The position numbers and the translations under genes are program-made. The notes below the pieces were generated by a model. That model saw nothing but the letters and a program-made list of their open reading frames with translations, was not told the DNA's origin and searched no databases. From NCBI GenBank assembly GCA_021413705.1, contig JAIOPX010000173.1, positions 1 through 41,391 on the forward strand: a stretch of 41,391 nucleotides of DNA, given 5' to 3'. Shown one piece after another: positions 1 through 7,683 of the stretch. This DNA is from Planctomycetota bacterium (lineage in GTDB: Bacteria; Planctomycetota; Planctomycetia; Pirellulales; UBA7805). Position 1 is the first letter of the stretch; every line of letters starts with the position of its first letter.

Positions 1-592
1 CGGTCAGTTTGCCCGTAGTAAGTCGGCACGCCCCAGCGTCCACGATCGTCAGTTCGACCGGGCCACTGACAATTACTCTGGCCTGATTGTTAAACGTGAT
101 TTCCACTGAGCCATTCTGAAGCAACAGTTGCTGGCCGGCGATGAGAGTGTCGCCCGCCTGGGAAGATGCTCCTGCCCACTTGGCGTCCATCAGGTTGGCA
201 ATCTTCGCGGCTGGAATCTGCTGCACCACGGGGGGCGTCGCGGGGCCGGGCCAAATTGTGTAGGCGAGAAGGCCGATGGCGAGAACCACTGCGGCGGCGA
301 GTGCGAGGCGGGAGATGGAGAAGACGGGAGATACTCCCTCGCTTGCGCGTCGGGCTAATGGAGCGGCGACTGCTTGACCTTCAGCCTCTCTCTGGATCTG
401 GCCTCGAGCCAGTTGCAGCCGGACCGAATCGGCGATGAACTCCAGATAGAATTGGCGTGCGCGAGGACCGGTGCTGATCAACTCATAGAGCCGATCGGCC
501 TGCTGCGGGGCAAGTTCACCCAGGAGCGCGGCGTCGGCCAGGTCGATGATTTCCTGTCGCAGTTCGATATCTGTGGGATGCTGTGCCGTCAT
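1..592 (-). CDS. FecR-like membrane partner of ECF sigma factor (3' end outside window)
   Basis: Reading the minus strand from the ATG at 592 gives an open frame that runs off the left edge, so the C-terminus is missing. The visible 197 or so residues begin with a soluble helical segment (motif IDLADAALLGEL near the N-terminus). A single membrane helix follows at about residues 88-110 (LALAAAVVLAIGLLAYTIW). After it comes the start of a beta-rich extracytoplasmic region containing NGSVEITFNNQARVIVSGP, typical of the FecR domain. The ATG overlaps the stop of the upstream sigma gene in an ATGA, which implies translational coupling. By family knowledge such proteins bind the neighbouring sigma factor through the N-terminal cytoplasmic part. 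Planctomycete versions often carry a C-terminal lectin-like domain, which cannot be checked here. Confidence 0.8.
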   Translation of the reverse strand, partial: MTAQHPTDIELRQEIIDLADAALLGELAPQQADRLYELISTGPRARQFYLEFIADSVRLQLARGQIQREAEGQAVAAPLARRASEGVSPVFSISRLALAAAVVLAIGLLAYTIWPGPATPPVVQQIPAAKIANLMDAKWAGASSQAGDTLIAGQQLLLQNGSVEITFNNQARVIVSGPVELTIVDAGACRLTTGKLT

Positions 593-1152
593 GCGTCGGA
601 CTCCTGCGAGAGTTGTTTTTCGACGCATTCGGCCAATTTCAGCCGCGCTCGACGCACGACGGCTTTGAGCGCCTCGATCGGGCGCCCCAGATCCGCGGCT
701 ATGGCGGCAATCGTTTCCTGGCCCGAGTAATAACGAATGACGGCCGTGCGCTTCGCCTCGTCCAGTTTATCCAGACAATACTGGATGGCGTGGGACCGCT
801 CTGCCGATTGCCCCGCCGATTCGGCAAAGGCCTGACTGACCACGTCGCAGAACTCCTGCCGCTCAAACTGCGGGTGTCGCCCCCGCTTTTTCCGCATCGT
901 AAGTACGAAGAAGTAGGCGATGGAGCGCGACCAGCCCCCAAAATCTTTCGCGGGATCGTGCTTGTCGAATTGGTCCCACAGCCGCAGCCGGGTGTCTTGC
1001 AAAATCTCCTCGGCGTCGGCCCAGTTGGGCACCAGTGCCAAGACATAGGAGCGCAAATCGACCTCGTGCAGACCCAGCAGGCGCATGAATTCGCGCGTCC
1101 GCTGAGCGTTCTGTTCAACAGGAGAGGTAGATTCGTCCACGCGTCGTCTCAC
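589..1152 (-). CDS. ECF RNA polymerase sigma factor, Rhodopirellula/Verrucomicrobium type
   Basis: This is a 187-residue sigma-70 family protein of the extracytoplasmic function class. Region 2 is recognisable around residues 30-90 (RSYVLALVPNWADAEEILQDT, then W and DPAKDFGGWSRSIAYFF), the part that binds the -10 element and core polymerase. Region 4 lies near residues 120-180 (LDKLDEAKRTAVIRYYSGQ, then a helix-turn-helix ending RRARLKLAECV). The start is a GTG at 1152; a second GTG lies four codons further in, and neither has a clear ribosome site. The next gene downstream is its FecR-like partner, joined by a four-base overlap, so the pair forms one signalling module. The specific signal is unknown. 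Confidence 0.9.
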   Translation of the reverse strand: MRRRVDESTSPVEQNAQRTREFMRLLGLHEVDLRSYVLALVPNWADAEEILQDTRLRLWDQFDKHDPAKDFGGWSRSIAYFFVLTMRKKRGRHPQFERQEFCDVVSQAFAESAGQSAERSHAIQYCLDKLDEAKRTAVIRYYSGQETIAAIAADLGRPIEALKAVVRRARLKLAECVEKQLSQESDA

Positions 1153-1270
1153 GGAGATTTAGGCGGCCTGGGGTGCCGCTCCAGAAACGTCCCCATGATA
1201 TAGGCCGAAATGGCCAAAACGGTGCAAAAGAAATTTGGCGAGAGCCGAAATTATAGCGGGAGTCATCAAA

Positions 1271-1384
1271 GTAGGTCCAGTTTGCCGAACTGGACCTTTC
1301 GTTGACGGCCATGACGATGGGGACGGCTATTTCTCGATATCAGGGGCCGAATTTACAAGGTCCGCCTCGGCAAGGCGGACCTAC
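1271..1384. repeat. REPIN-like pair of inverted palindromes (TGCCG-loop family), copy 1
   Basis: Two hairpins face each other. The left one (1273-1297) has 10-base perfect arms AGGTCCAGTT and AACTGGACCT around the loop TGCCG. The right one (1358-1382) has arms AGGTCCGCCT and AGGCGGACCT around CGGCA, so read on the minus strand it has the same loop TGCCG. Both have GT immediately outside, so the whole unit begins GTAGG and ends CCTAC. Three of the ten stem pairs differ between the hairpins and every change is compensated. The pair fills most of the gap between the sigma gene at 1152 and the stop at 1396. A second, more worn pair is at 33750-33869. Confidence 0.8.
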
Positions 1385-1395
1385 ATCAGCATCTT

Positions 1396-3258
1396 CTACG
1401 GCCACCACCCTCGCAGAAACTGCTCCTCCGTACCGTCATAGCGGGCCTCGGCCAGGAACTCCATGCCAAGCTGGTCCCCCCAGGTGTAGTAGATCACCAG
1501 CTTGCCGTCGTGTTCGCAAAAATCGATGTCGGAGTTGTTGATGTCACGAGCCTTGGCAATCAGGTCACGCTCCGACTTCGTCAATTTGTCGTTGGCGATC
1601 TTCTTGTCTTCTTCCGGCTTGAATCGCAGCACAGGATTCCGTGGGCTTGGCTCCCAGTGGATTAAATCGCGCGAGCGGACCACCCTGGTTTCGTAGCGGG
1701 CTTCTCCTTCTTCCTTGAGCTTCTCCAGATAGAAGTTGTAGTACCAGCCGTCGAGATAGCGCAGCGCGTGGGGGGCGGTGTAGCGGTCCTTGGCGTAGAC
1801 GCACTCCGGCGGCGTGATGGTCCACTTCTTCAAGTCGGGGCTGGTGGCGAAGCGGGCGGTGAAACGTACGCCCGCCTCTTCCGGCGGGAGCCAGATTTCG
1901 AACATCAGCACATACTTGCCGTCGGCCTTGGCGATCGAGGTGTTGCAGATGCCATACTTGCCCGGCTCGATGGCGTACCACGACTCCCAGTTCTTGAGAT
2001 CCTTGGAGGCAAAGACTTTGACGTGCTTTCCGTACCAACCCCCTTCACGTCCGCTGCCGGTTACGTAGACGGTGTCGCCATCGACGAATGCGCTGCCAAA
2101 GCGATAGTCCTTGGCGAACGGCTCCGTCGCTTCGCCTGTTTTGACGTCGATGAAGCGAAAATGGTCGTAGCCGAGTTTGTTGTTCGGATCGCGGATCGGT
2201 TTTTTCGGATCGTTTTCGCGCACCCATTCAAAGCGGTAGAGCTTTCCTTTGAACATGATCGGCGTGGTTTCGACCATGTGGGTGATAATCGTGCCGAGCC
2301 GGTCGATGCGCGGGCGTCCCTCGGCATCGACGGGGCCGCTCTTGGCGTTCTTCGCCGCTGCGGCAGCGTTTGCCGGTGCTGCCGGTTTCACGCCGGCGGC
2401 CTGCTTGGGAAAATCCTTGGCGAAGCGGTTCTTGAGTCGGTCGAGATTCGCATCGACCAGATAGATCTTGCCGCGGATGAGCCGGTGTTCGCCGGCCTTG
2501 AGGCCACCGATCCGAAAGTCATTGTGCAGGCAGCCGACCACGCCTTGGAAAACTTCCTGATACGGCTCCCAGGCCAGGGCCAGAATCTTCTTGCCGTCGG
2601 CTGAATAGCAGCCGGTTAGCCCGCATGACGGAACCACGGTGCTCAGAGGCCGCGGATTGACGTCTTTTTTATTGACATGAGCGGGACAAAACACTTGCCC
2701 GGGCGTGTAGCGAGCGTTTTCGGCCCAAGGCTCCGTCGGCAGACGCTTCACCTCGCCACCGACCATCAGGAAGCAATTGTTGATGTACTTTGGCTGGATG
2801 GCGTTGGCATCCTTGGGGTCTGTGCCGGCGAACTTGGCCACGCGCACACAGGGCTGCGCCCATTGTACGTCGGAATCGGTCTTCGTCGGATTGAGCGCGC
2901 CGAGTTGGAAATAGACTTCATCAGGACCGGCCGAAATCGTATGGGTGACAACGACACCGTCGTCGAGCGTGCTGCGCAGCACCAGCGGCAGGTCGTTGGC
3001 GTTGGGCTGGGCCGAAATGCACTCGGTGCGATGATTGATCACCGATTGCCCCCAATCTCGATCCGTCGAGCCGGAGCGCACGAAGGCTTCGATGTAGTTG
3101 ACCTCGATCGGGCCGTTGGGAAGCTGATCGCCCGAGATTTTGAGGCGATTGTCTTGCCAGGTGACGCTCAAGGGCTTGTCGGCCCTTGCGGTTGTCCCCT
3201 CCCCTGCCCTGGTGACGATGCTCAGGATGAGGAGACAAAAAGTAATGCGACTCAGCAT
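1396..3258 (-). CDS. Secreted GH43-like beta-propeller protein
   Basis: This is a 620-residue secreted protein. The ATG at 3258 is preceded by GGAG at a good distance and opens a signal peptide (MLSRITFCLLILSIVTRAGE), so this start is preferred over an in-frame one 40 codons upstream. The N-terminal domain (about residues 30-285) is beta-rich and not recognised. A low-complexity Ala/Pro/Lys linker follows at about 290-310. The C-terminal half contains repeated blade-like units such as GSAFVDGDTVYVTGSG, VFASKDLKNWESW, RFATSPDLKKWTI and VVRSRDLIHWEPS, the pattern of five-bladed propellers in GH43/GH32-type glycoside hydrolases and related sugar-binding proteins. Catalytic carboxylates could not be assigned, so hydrolase activity is an inference. 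The gene stands alone. Confidence 0.75.
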   Translation of the reverse strand: MLSRITFCLLILSIVTRAGEGTTARADKPLSVTWQDNRLKISGDQLPNGPIEVNYIEAFVRSGSTDRDWGQSVINHRTECISAQPNANDLPLVLRSTLDDGVVVTHTISAGPDEVYFQLGALNPTKTDSDVQWAQPCVRVAKFAGTDPKDANAIQPKYINNCFLMVGGEVKRLPTEPWAENARYTPGQVFCPAHVNKKDVNPRPLSTVVPSCGLTGCYSADGKKILALAWEPYQEVFQGVVGCLHNDFRIGGLKAGEHRLIRGKIYLVDANLDRLKNRFAKDFPKQAAGVKPAAPANAAAAAKNAKSGPVDAEGRPRIDRLGTIITHMVETTPIMFKGKLYRFEWVRENDPKKPIRDPNNKLGYDHFRFIDVKTGEATEPFAKDYRFGSAFVDGDTVYVTGSGREGGWYGKHVKVFASKDLKNWESWYAIEPGKYGICNTSIAKADGKYVLMFEIWLPPEEAGVRFTARFATSPDLKKWTITPPECVYAKDRYTAPHALRYLDGWYYNFYLEKLKEEGEARYETRVVRSRDLIHWEPSPRNPVLRFKPEEDKKIANDKLTKSERDLIAKARDINNSDIDFCEHDGKLVIYYTWGDQLGMEFLAEARYDGTEEQFLRGWWP

Positions 3259-3349
3259 GGCGGCACTCCGAGGTGTGTTCGATCGCGATTTAGCGTAGCC
3301 AAGCTGCAGCAGCAATTCAAGCCGCGGTGGAATTTTGAGTATAGGTGAT

Positions 3350-3555
3350 GGGTGCCATGCCCACGCTAGAGCCAGCATGAGTACAGGTCGCGTGTCTTGT
3401 CTCCGAGCAAACCAAAGGTCACGTTCGCGCGGGCATGGAACTTAGTATCAACCTCGACCTATCACACATGCCCACATGAATTACATCATCGAACTGGTAG
3501 GCTGCATGAAGCCAGTTCCGGTCCTATGCCGTCGGCTGACGTGGGCATGGCACCC
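3350..3555. repeat. Inverted repeat pair GGGTGCCATGCCCACG
   Basis: A 16-base sequence GGGTGCCATGCCCACG at 3350-3365 is repeated exactly in inverted orientation at 3540-3555. Between them are two weaker related half-copies, GGGCATGG at 3431-3438 and CATGCCCAC at 3467-3475, also in opposite orientation. The left arm lies 91 bases upstream of the propeller gene and the right arm ends 15 bases before the stop of the PAP2-like gene. The arrangement resembles a REPIN or a small non-autonomous element. No coding sequence was seen in the 312-base gap 3259-3570 beyond this. Confidence 0.65.
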
Positions 3556-3570
3556 GCAAGATCGTTTCGC

Positions 3571-4269
3571 TTACGCTGAGGTGCGCCGACAGAGTGACGC
3601 CAACCTGCGGTCGCAAGCCGGCGCAAGCCAGGCGGCGAGATAGGCGGCCAGGAGCGCCGTGACGATTCCTCCATAGAGGTCCATGGTCCAATGGGCGCGC
3701 AAGACAATGACGGTAGCCATCTCGAACAAAGCCAGCGCCAACGCGAGAGCGATCAGGGGTTTGCGTCCCAGTCGAGCCAGCTCCACGCAGCCATACACGG
3801 CCAGCGCGGTGTGGCCGGAGAAGAAAAAATCGTTGGAGGTGCCATAGGTGACTAGCAAGGAGGGGACTGCCCAGTTGCCTAGCGTGGGTTGAAACCACAA
3901 CATGCCGGGGGGCGTCGGCAACGCGCAGGTGGCCTGGCACAACTGCCGCAGCGCAAAGAGCATGAGCAAGCCGAGAAACGGCCGGATGCTGGGGCCAAAA
4001 ATCGACCACACAAGGAGAAACACTCCCAGCAGGTCGATGCCCAGGGAACTCACAATCAGTAATGCATTGGCCGCCGCCCGATGTTCTGAAAGCCAACCAT
4101 GGATGGGGGCGGTCCACTTGAGGACTTCATCGACGATGACGGCAGTATCGCCACGGGTGGCAAGCAGGCTTTGCGTGAGAAACCACAAGCCCAAGCCTAC
4201 GACGACCAATGCCAGACGCATCCACCATGGGGCGCGAGGGGTGTCAGTGGAAGGAAGTGTGTGGGGCAT
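3571..4269 (-). CDS. PAP2-like integral membrane phosphatase/transferase
   Basis: This is a 232-residue membrane protein with about six hydrophobic segments. The motif FFFSGHTALAV (about residues 149-159) followed by RAHWTMDLYGG (about 193-203) matches the two histidine/aspartate motifs of the PAP2 superfamily, in particular the PAP2_C group that includes sphingomyelin-synthase-like proteins. Such enzymes move or remove phosphate head groups of membrane lipids on the outer face of the membrane. The gene follows the PlsC-like acyltransferase with a 21-base gap, so the two are probably co-transcribed and act on lipids. No strong ribosome site precedes the ATG, consistent with coupling. The substrate cannot be told from sequence. 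Confidence 0.8.
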   Translation of the reverse strand: MPHTLPSTDTPRAPWWMRLALVVVGLGLWFLTQSLLATRGDTAVIVDEVLKWTAPIHGWLSEHRAAANALLIVSSLGIDLLGVFLLVWSIFGPSIRPFLGLLMLFALRQLCQATCALPTPPGMLWFQPTLGNWAVPSLLVTYGTSNDFFFSGHTALAVYGCVELARLGRKPLIALALALALFEMATVIVLRAHWTMDLYGGIVTALLAAYLAAWLAPACDRRLASLCRRTSA

Positions 4270-4290
4270 GGACTGTTCGGATTGTGCCTA

Positions 4291-5502
4291 CTACTTTGGT
4301 CGCTCGATTCCTTGGAGGATCTGAGTCAATTGCTGATGGATCGCGGTCGTCAGAGGGTCTTCGCCCGCGCCACGTTGCCGTGTTGTTTCCACTTCGATCG
4401 CGTCACCGGATTCAATGACCAGATGAGTTGGTCCGTGGGGCGAGATGCGGTCGGTCAGGTCTTCCTCCAGGCGGTGCATTGCCTCGATGATCCGCTCCGG
4501 CTCTTGGTCTCCCTCCAAGCAATCGGGCGGATGCGTGTTGAGGCATTGAGCGTGGTACAGAGCGTCCAGTTGTTTCCAGCGGCGACGGCGCTCTTCTTCG
4601 GTCACTTTGCCGGCGACCATGTCGGGTAGGATCCGGCCGCGCAGGGCCTGAAGGCGAGCGAACCTGCCACGTCCTGGCGTTTCCTTCGGGGACCACTCTG
4701 CTTCCAGAGGCTGAAGGATCCGCTCCACGAGGTTCCCGGCACGGTCGCCTGCCGCCCGTTCACCTTCGGAACTACGTTGCGGCGCGCCGAAGAACTGCAC
4801 TTCGCGCTTGGCCAATAACGCATCTTCCAGCCTCCGCATGCGATCGACGACCGATCCTGTGCCAGGAGACAATTCGAGCAGCTTTTCGAGTCGCACGATG
4901 ACGGGAGACAAGGTTTTTTCCAAGTTGCCTTGGAAGAAGTACTTGAAGATGACTGGGTGAACTACGACCCGCCGCGCCGGGGTGGCTTTCGCGGCGCGGC
5001 GGGCTGCCATCCGGGCCATCAGCACCACCCCGTCCATCAGCGGTGCGATTCGGTCATTGCAATTGGTGATCGCCCCTTCGGAAAAGAGCATCACCGGCCG
5101 CTCGGCGCTGACTAGCGCATCCACGGCAAAGCTGAGCGAGGCATGGTCTGGGCCTTCGCGATAAATGCTAAAAGCACCGCAGCGGCGGATCATGAACCGA
5201 TCGAACTTGGAACCCATGAACGTGTGCCAACTCGCCATGCAAAAGAACGGATGCCGCACGGCCCGGGTCAGCCAGCCGCAGGCCAGGGGATCGCAGGCGC
5301 GGCTGTGATTGGCGGGGGTCACGATGCCATGGCCGGCCTCGATTGACGCCCGGATTTTTTCCGCGCCACGCACTTCATACGAAGTAACGCCGTAGAGCCG
5401 CTTTAAGTATGGTCCCACCACGCCTGCCAGCACGGCAGGCCAAATCCGGCCCCGCGTGGGTGGAATAAAGCGATACGGGGTTTCAAAAACGAGTTGTTGC
5501 AT
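4291..5502 (-). CDS. PlsC-type lysophospholipid acyltransferase family protein
   Basis: This is a 403-residue protein whose first 210 residues form a PlsC-like domain. The catalytic H-x4-D motif is seen in ANHSRACDP (around residue 65), the acceptor-binding block in FSIYREGPDHAS (around 112-123), and the equivalent of the FPEG motif in FSEGAITN (around 140-147). These enzymes transfer an acyl chain to lysophosphatidate or a related acceptor at the membrane. The C-terminal 190 residues are charged and helical and are not part of the standard fold, which makes this protein longer than the usual 240-residue enzyme. The PAP2-like gene lies just downstream. The opposite-strand Xer gene starts within about 140 bases, so the gap probably holds divergent promoters. 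Confidence 0.85.
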   Translation of the reverse strand: MQQLVFETPYRFIPPTRGRIWPAVLAGVVGPYLKRLYGVTSYEVRGAEKIRASIEAGHGIVTPANHSRACDPLACGWLTRAVRHPFFCMASWHTFMGSKFDRFMIRRCGAFSIYREGPDHASLSFAVDALVSAERPVMLFSEGAITNCNDRIAPLMDGVVLMARMAARRAAKATPARRVVVHPVIFKYFFQGNLEKTLSPVIVRLEKLLELSPGTGSVVDRMRRLEDALLAKREVQFFGAPQRSSEGERAAGDRAGNLVERILQPLEAEWSPKETPGRGRFARLQALRGRILPDMVAGKVTEEERRRRWKQLDALYHAQCLNTHPPDCLEGDQEPERIIEAMHRLEEDLTDRISPHGPTHLVIESGDAIEVETTRQRGAGEDPLTTAIHQQLTQILQGIERPK

Positions 5503-5642
5503 AGTTGTCCTGTGCAGGGTATCGCCAGAGCTTAGCGGCCTTGGGCGATTGCGCCAATTGATCCATTGGGGTGAAGGTGGTCCGCCCAGGCGTCCGAAGC
5601 AAGCGATGGTCCTTTCATCTCCTGCCGGCCGGACTATTCGCT

Positions 5643-6584
5643 ATGGTTCGCAAATTACCTTCCGCGAAATCGACAGCCCCAGCGGCTCCCATGACGCCGA
5701 CGGAGCGTTATGTCGCGCCGTTTGTGGCCTACCTGCGCAGCGAATGCCATCTGTCGGAAAACACGGCTGCCGCGTACCGTCGTGATCTGGCCCGGTTCTG
5801 CAAGTGGATCGGCACGCGGCGGGTGGCGGGTCTGAGCATCCAGGAATTGGCGAAGTATGTCGGTTGGCTTCGGGGGGAAGGGCTGGCCGCCGTCAGCGTC
5901 GCGCGGCATGTGGTTTCGCTCAAAATCTTCTTTCGCTATTTGCAGGTCGAAGGAGTATTGAAGGAGAACCCGGCGGAATTGTTGGGGGCTTCCAAACTCT
6001 GGCAGCGCGTGCCTCAGGTGTTGACGCAAACCACCACCGGCAAATTGCTCTCCTCGGTGACGCGCAAAGACGCCTGGCCGCGGCGCGACCGGGCGATGCT
6101 GGAGTTGCTCTATGCCACCGGATGTCGAGCGTCGGAATTGTCGAACCTGACGCTTCGCGACACGCATCTCGACGAGGGTTGGTGCCTTTGCCACGGCAAG
6201 GGAGACAAACAGCGGCTGGTGCCGATCGGTGCTCCGGCGGTGGCGGCTGTGCGTGAGTATCTGGAGCACGAGCGGCCCAAGCTGGCTGCTGTTGCCCAGA
6301 CAACGCCAGGGTGGTTGTTGCTTTCGCCGCGAGGACGGCAGCTTGGTCGAGAGCGAATCTGGGAACTGGTGAAGCGCTATGCTGCCCGAGCGGGGCTGTC
6401 GGACGAAGTGAGTCCCCACACGCTACGGCATTCGTTCGCCACACATCTCTTGGCCGGCGGGGCGGACCTGCGCCAAGTGCAAGAGCTATTGGGACACGCC
6501 AGCATTGCCACGACGCAGATCTATACCCACGTCGATAGCTCGCGGCTGAAAAAGGTGCATCGCCAGTTTCACCCGCGCGCTTGA
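5643..6584 (+). CDS. xerD: Tyrosine recombinase XerC/XerD-like
   Basis: This is a site-specific recombinase of the Xer type, which resolves chromosome dimers at dif with its partner and FtsK. From the ATG at 5643 it has 313 residues. The N-terminal SAM-like core-binding domain (FVAYLRSECHLSENTAAAYRR) spans about 22-110. All catalytic residues are visible in the C-terminal domain: R162 in GCRASEL, K186 in HGKGDKQ, H259 and R262 in HTLRHSFATHLL, H285 in LLGHASI, and nucleophile Y294 in TQIYTHV. The frame also extends to a GTG at 5571, but that N-terminus would be unusually long; no ribosome site decides the start. XerC versus XerD cannot be settled here. It converges with the next gene with only two bases between the stops. 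Confidence 0.88.
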   Translation: MVRKLPSAKSTAPAAPMTPTERYVAPFVAYLRSECHLSENTAAAYRRDLARFCKWIGTRRVAGLSIQELAKYVGWLRGEGLAAVSVARHVVSLKIFFRYLQVEGVLKENPAELLGASKLWQRVPQVLTQTTTGKLLSSVTRKDAWPRRDRAMLELLYATGCRASELSNLTLRDTHLDEGWCLCHGKGDKQRLVPIGAPAVAAVREYLEHERPKLAAVAQTTPGWLLLSPRGRQLGRERIWELVKRYAARAGLSDEVSPHTLRHSFATHLLAGGADLRQVQELLGHASIATTQIYTHVDSSRLKKVHRQFHPRA

Positions 6585-6586
6585 TT

Positions 6587-7663
6587 TCACTTGGCCCAAA
6601 TGCTGTTGGGATACATTCTGGCCAATCGGGCGTTCGCTTCGCGCGCCCGGTCGGGACGATTGAGAGTTTGCCACAGTTGTCCTAATGCGGCCAGAGCCTC
6701 GGAATGGGTCTGCGGATTTTGGGGGTACAGCAAGTCTACATGCAGGTAATCCATCACGGCTTCCCGAGGCATTTTGGCTGCATGATGACAGTTTCCTAGC
6801 GTGAGATAGGCCTGGCCAAGTAGCTCAAAATCCGACTTGGGGGCTTTGGCGATAACCTCTTCGACCAGTTTGATTCCTTGCTCGGCTTGTCCGTCATTGG
6901 CCAGTGCCGTGGCCTTGCCCAGCGTGGCAGCCAATTTGAGTGACTCGGCCTTGGGGCCGGAGGCGCCGGTCAGCACCGACTGAAACGCTTTGACCGCTTC
7001 CGCATGCTTCTTTTGGGCCAACAGGGCTCGGCCGCGCTTGAGATTCAGTCCCACCTCGGCGCCCGCCCAGGGCGCCTTGCCGGCAGTCGCATAGTACTCC
7101 ATAGCGCTCTCAAAGGATTGCGGCGCCTTGGCTTGCCGTGTCTTGTCGCTGCTGCGCTGGGCCTCCATTCCGAAGTTGACATACAGATCCCCCATCAACT
7201 CCGCCGCCTCCAAATAGTGATAACTCGAAGGGTTATTCTTGATAAATGCCAGCAGCATGGGCCCTGCGGTGTTAATGCTTCCCGCTCCCCCCAGCGCCAA
7301 CTTCGTCGCACAATAGGCCGTATAGAAATCGAGTTGTTGTTCCATTTCCTTGCGGCGTTTGACCTCGTCGCGATTGGTTCTTTTCAATGCTTCCAATGCG
7401 TCGGCATATTGGCCGGCGATCGCCAAATTGCGTCCCTTGGCAAGTTCATCGGGTTCGCCGTCGAACGAAATGCTGATGATCTCATTGACCGGGATCGTGG
7501 CCTCGATTGGATTCTTGTCGATTTTCACCTCGGTTGGCGAAATCTCCGTGATCTGGCCTCTCACGGTTTCTTTGTTATGGGTGCGGATCTGATCGAGCGA
7601 CTCTCCCCTGGCCGACCAGCAGCAGACTACCAATGCGAGAGCGAATTGCATGTAGAATTTCAT
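6587..7663 (-). CDS. Secreted tetratricopeptide-repeat protein
   Basis: This is a 358-residue exported protein. The ATG at 7663 has a strong ribosome site (GGAGGAG, six bases upstream) and begins a signal peptide (MKFYMQFALALVVCCWSARG). Residues 21-70 form a small beta-rich segment (ETVRGQITEISPTEVKI, then NEIISISFDGEP). The remainder is alpha-helical with TPR-like pairs, for example AIAGQYADALEALKR, RGRALLAQKKHAEAVKAFQ and AYLTLGNCHHAAKMPREAV. TPR proteins hold partner proteins together; no enzymatic motif is present. It lies 20 bases downstream of the long TPR gene and is probably in its operon, suggesting that the two work together in the cell envelope. The partner is unknown. Confidence 0.8.
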   Translation of the reverse strand: MKFYMQFALALVVCCWSARGESLDQIRTHNKETVRGQITEISPTEVKIDKNPIEATIPVNEIISISFDGEPDELAKGRNLAIAGQYADALEALKRTNRDEVKRRKEMEQQLDFYTAYCATKLALGGAGSINTAGPMLLAFIKNNPSSYHYLEAAELMGDLYVNFGMEAQRSSDKTRQAKAPQSFESAMEYYATAGKAPWAGAEVGLNLKRGRALLAQKKHAEAVKAFQSVLTGASGPKAESLKLAATLGKATALANDGQAEQGIKLVEEVIAKAPKSDFELLGQAYLTLGNCHHAAKMPREAVMDYLHVDLLYPQNPQTHSEALAALGQLWQTLNRPDRAREANARLARMYPNSIWAK

Positions 7664-7683
7664 CGACTTCTCCTCCAGGGCAA

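Noticed and set aside
1768-2604. A 278-codon open frame on the plus strand
   Set aside because: It lies wholly opposite the propeller gene, has no recognisable domain, and its composition follows that gene's codon pattern.
3524-4117. A 197-codon frame overlapping the PAP2-like gene on the same strand
   Set aside because: The alternative frame at 3571-4269 has clear PAP2 motifs and membrane helices; this one has none.
5643-6584. Integrase of a mobile island
   Set aside because: The Xer family fits the length and all motifs, and there is no tRNA, attachment repeat or cargo nearby.
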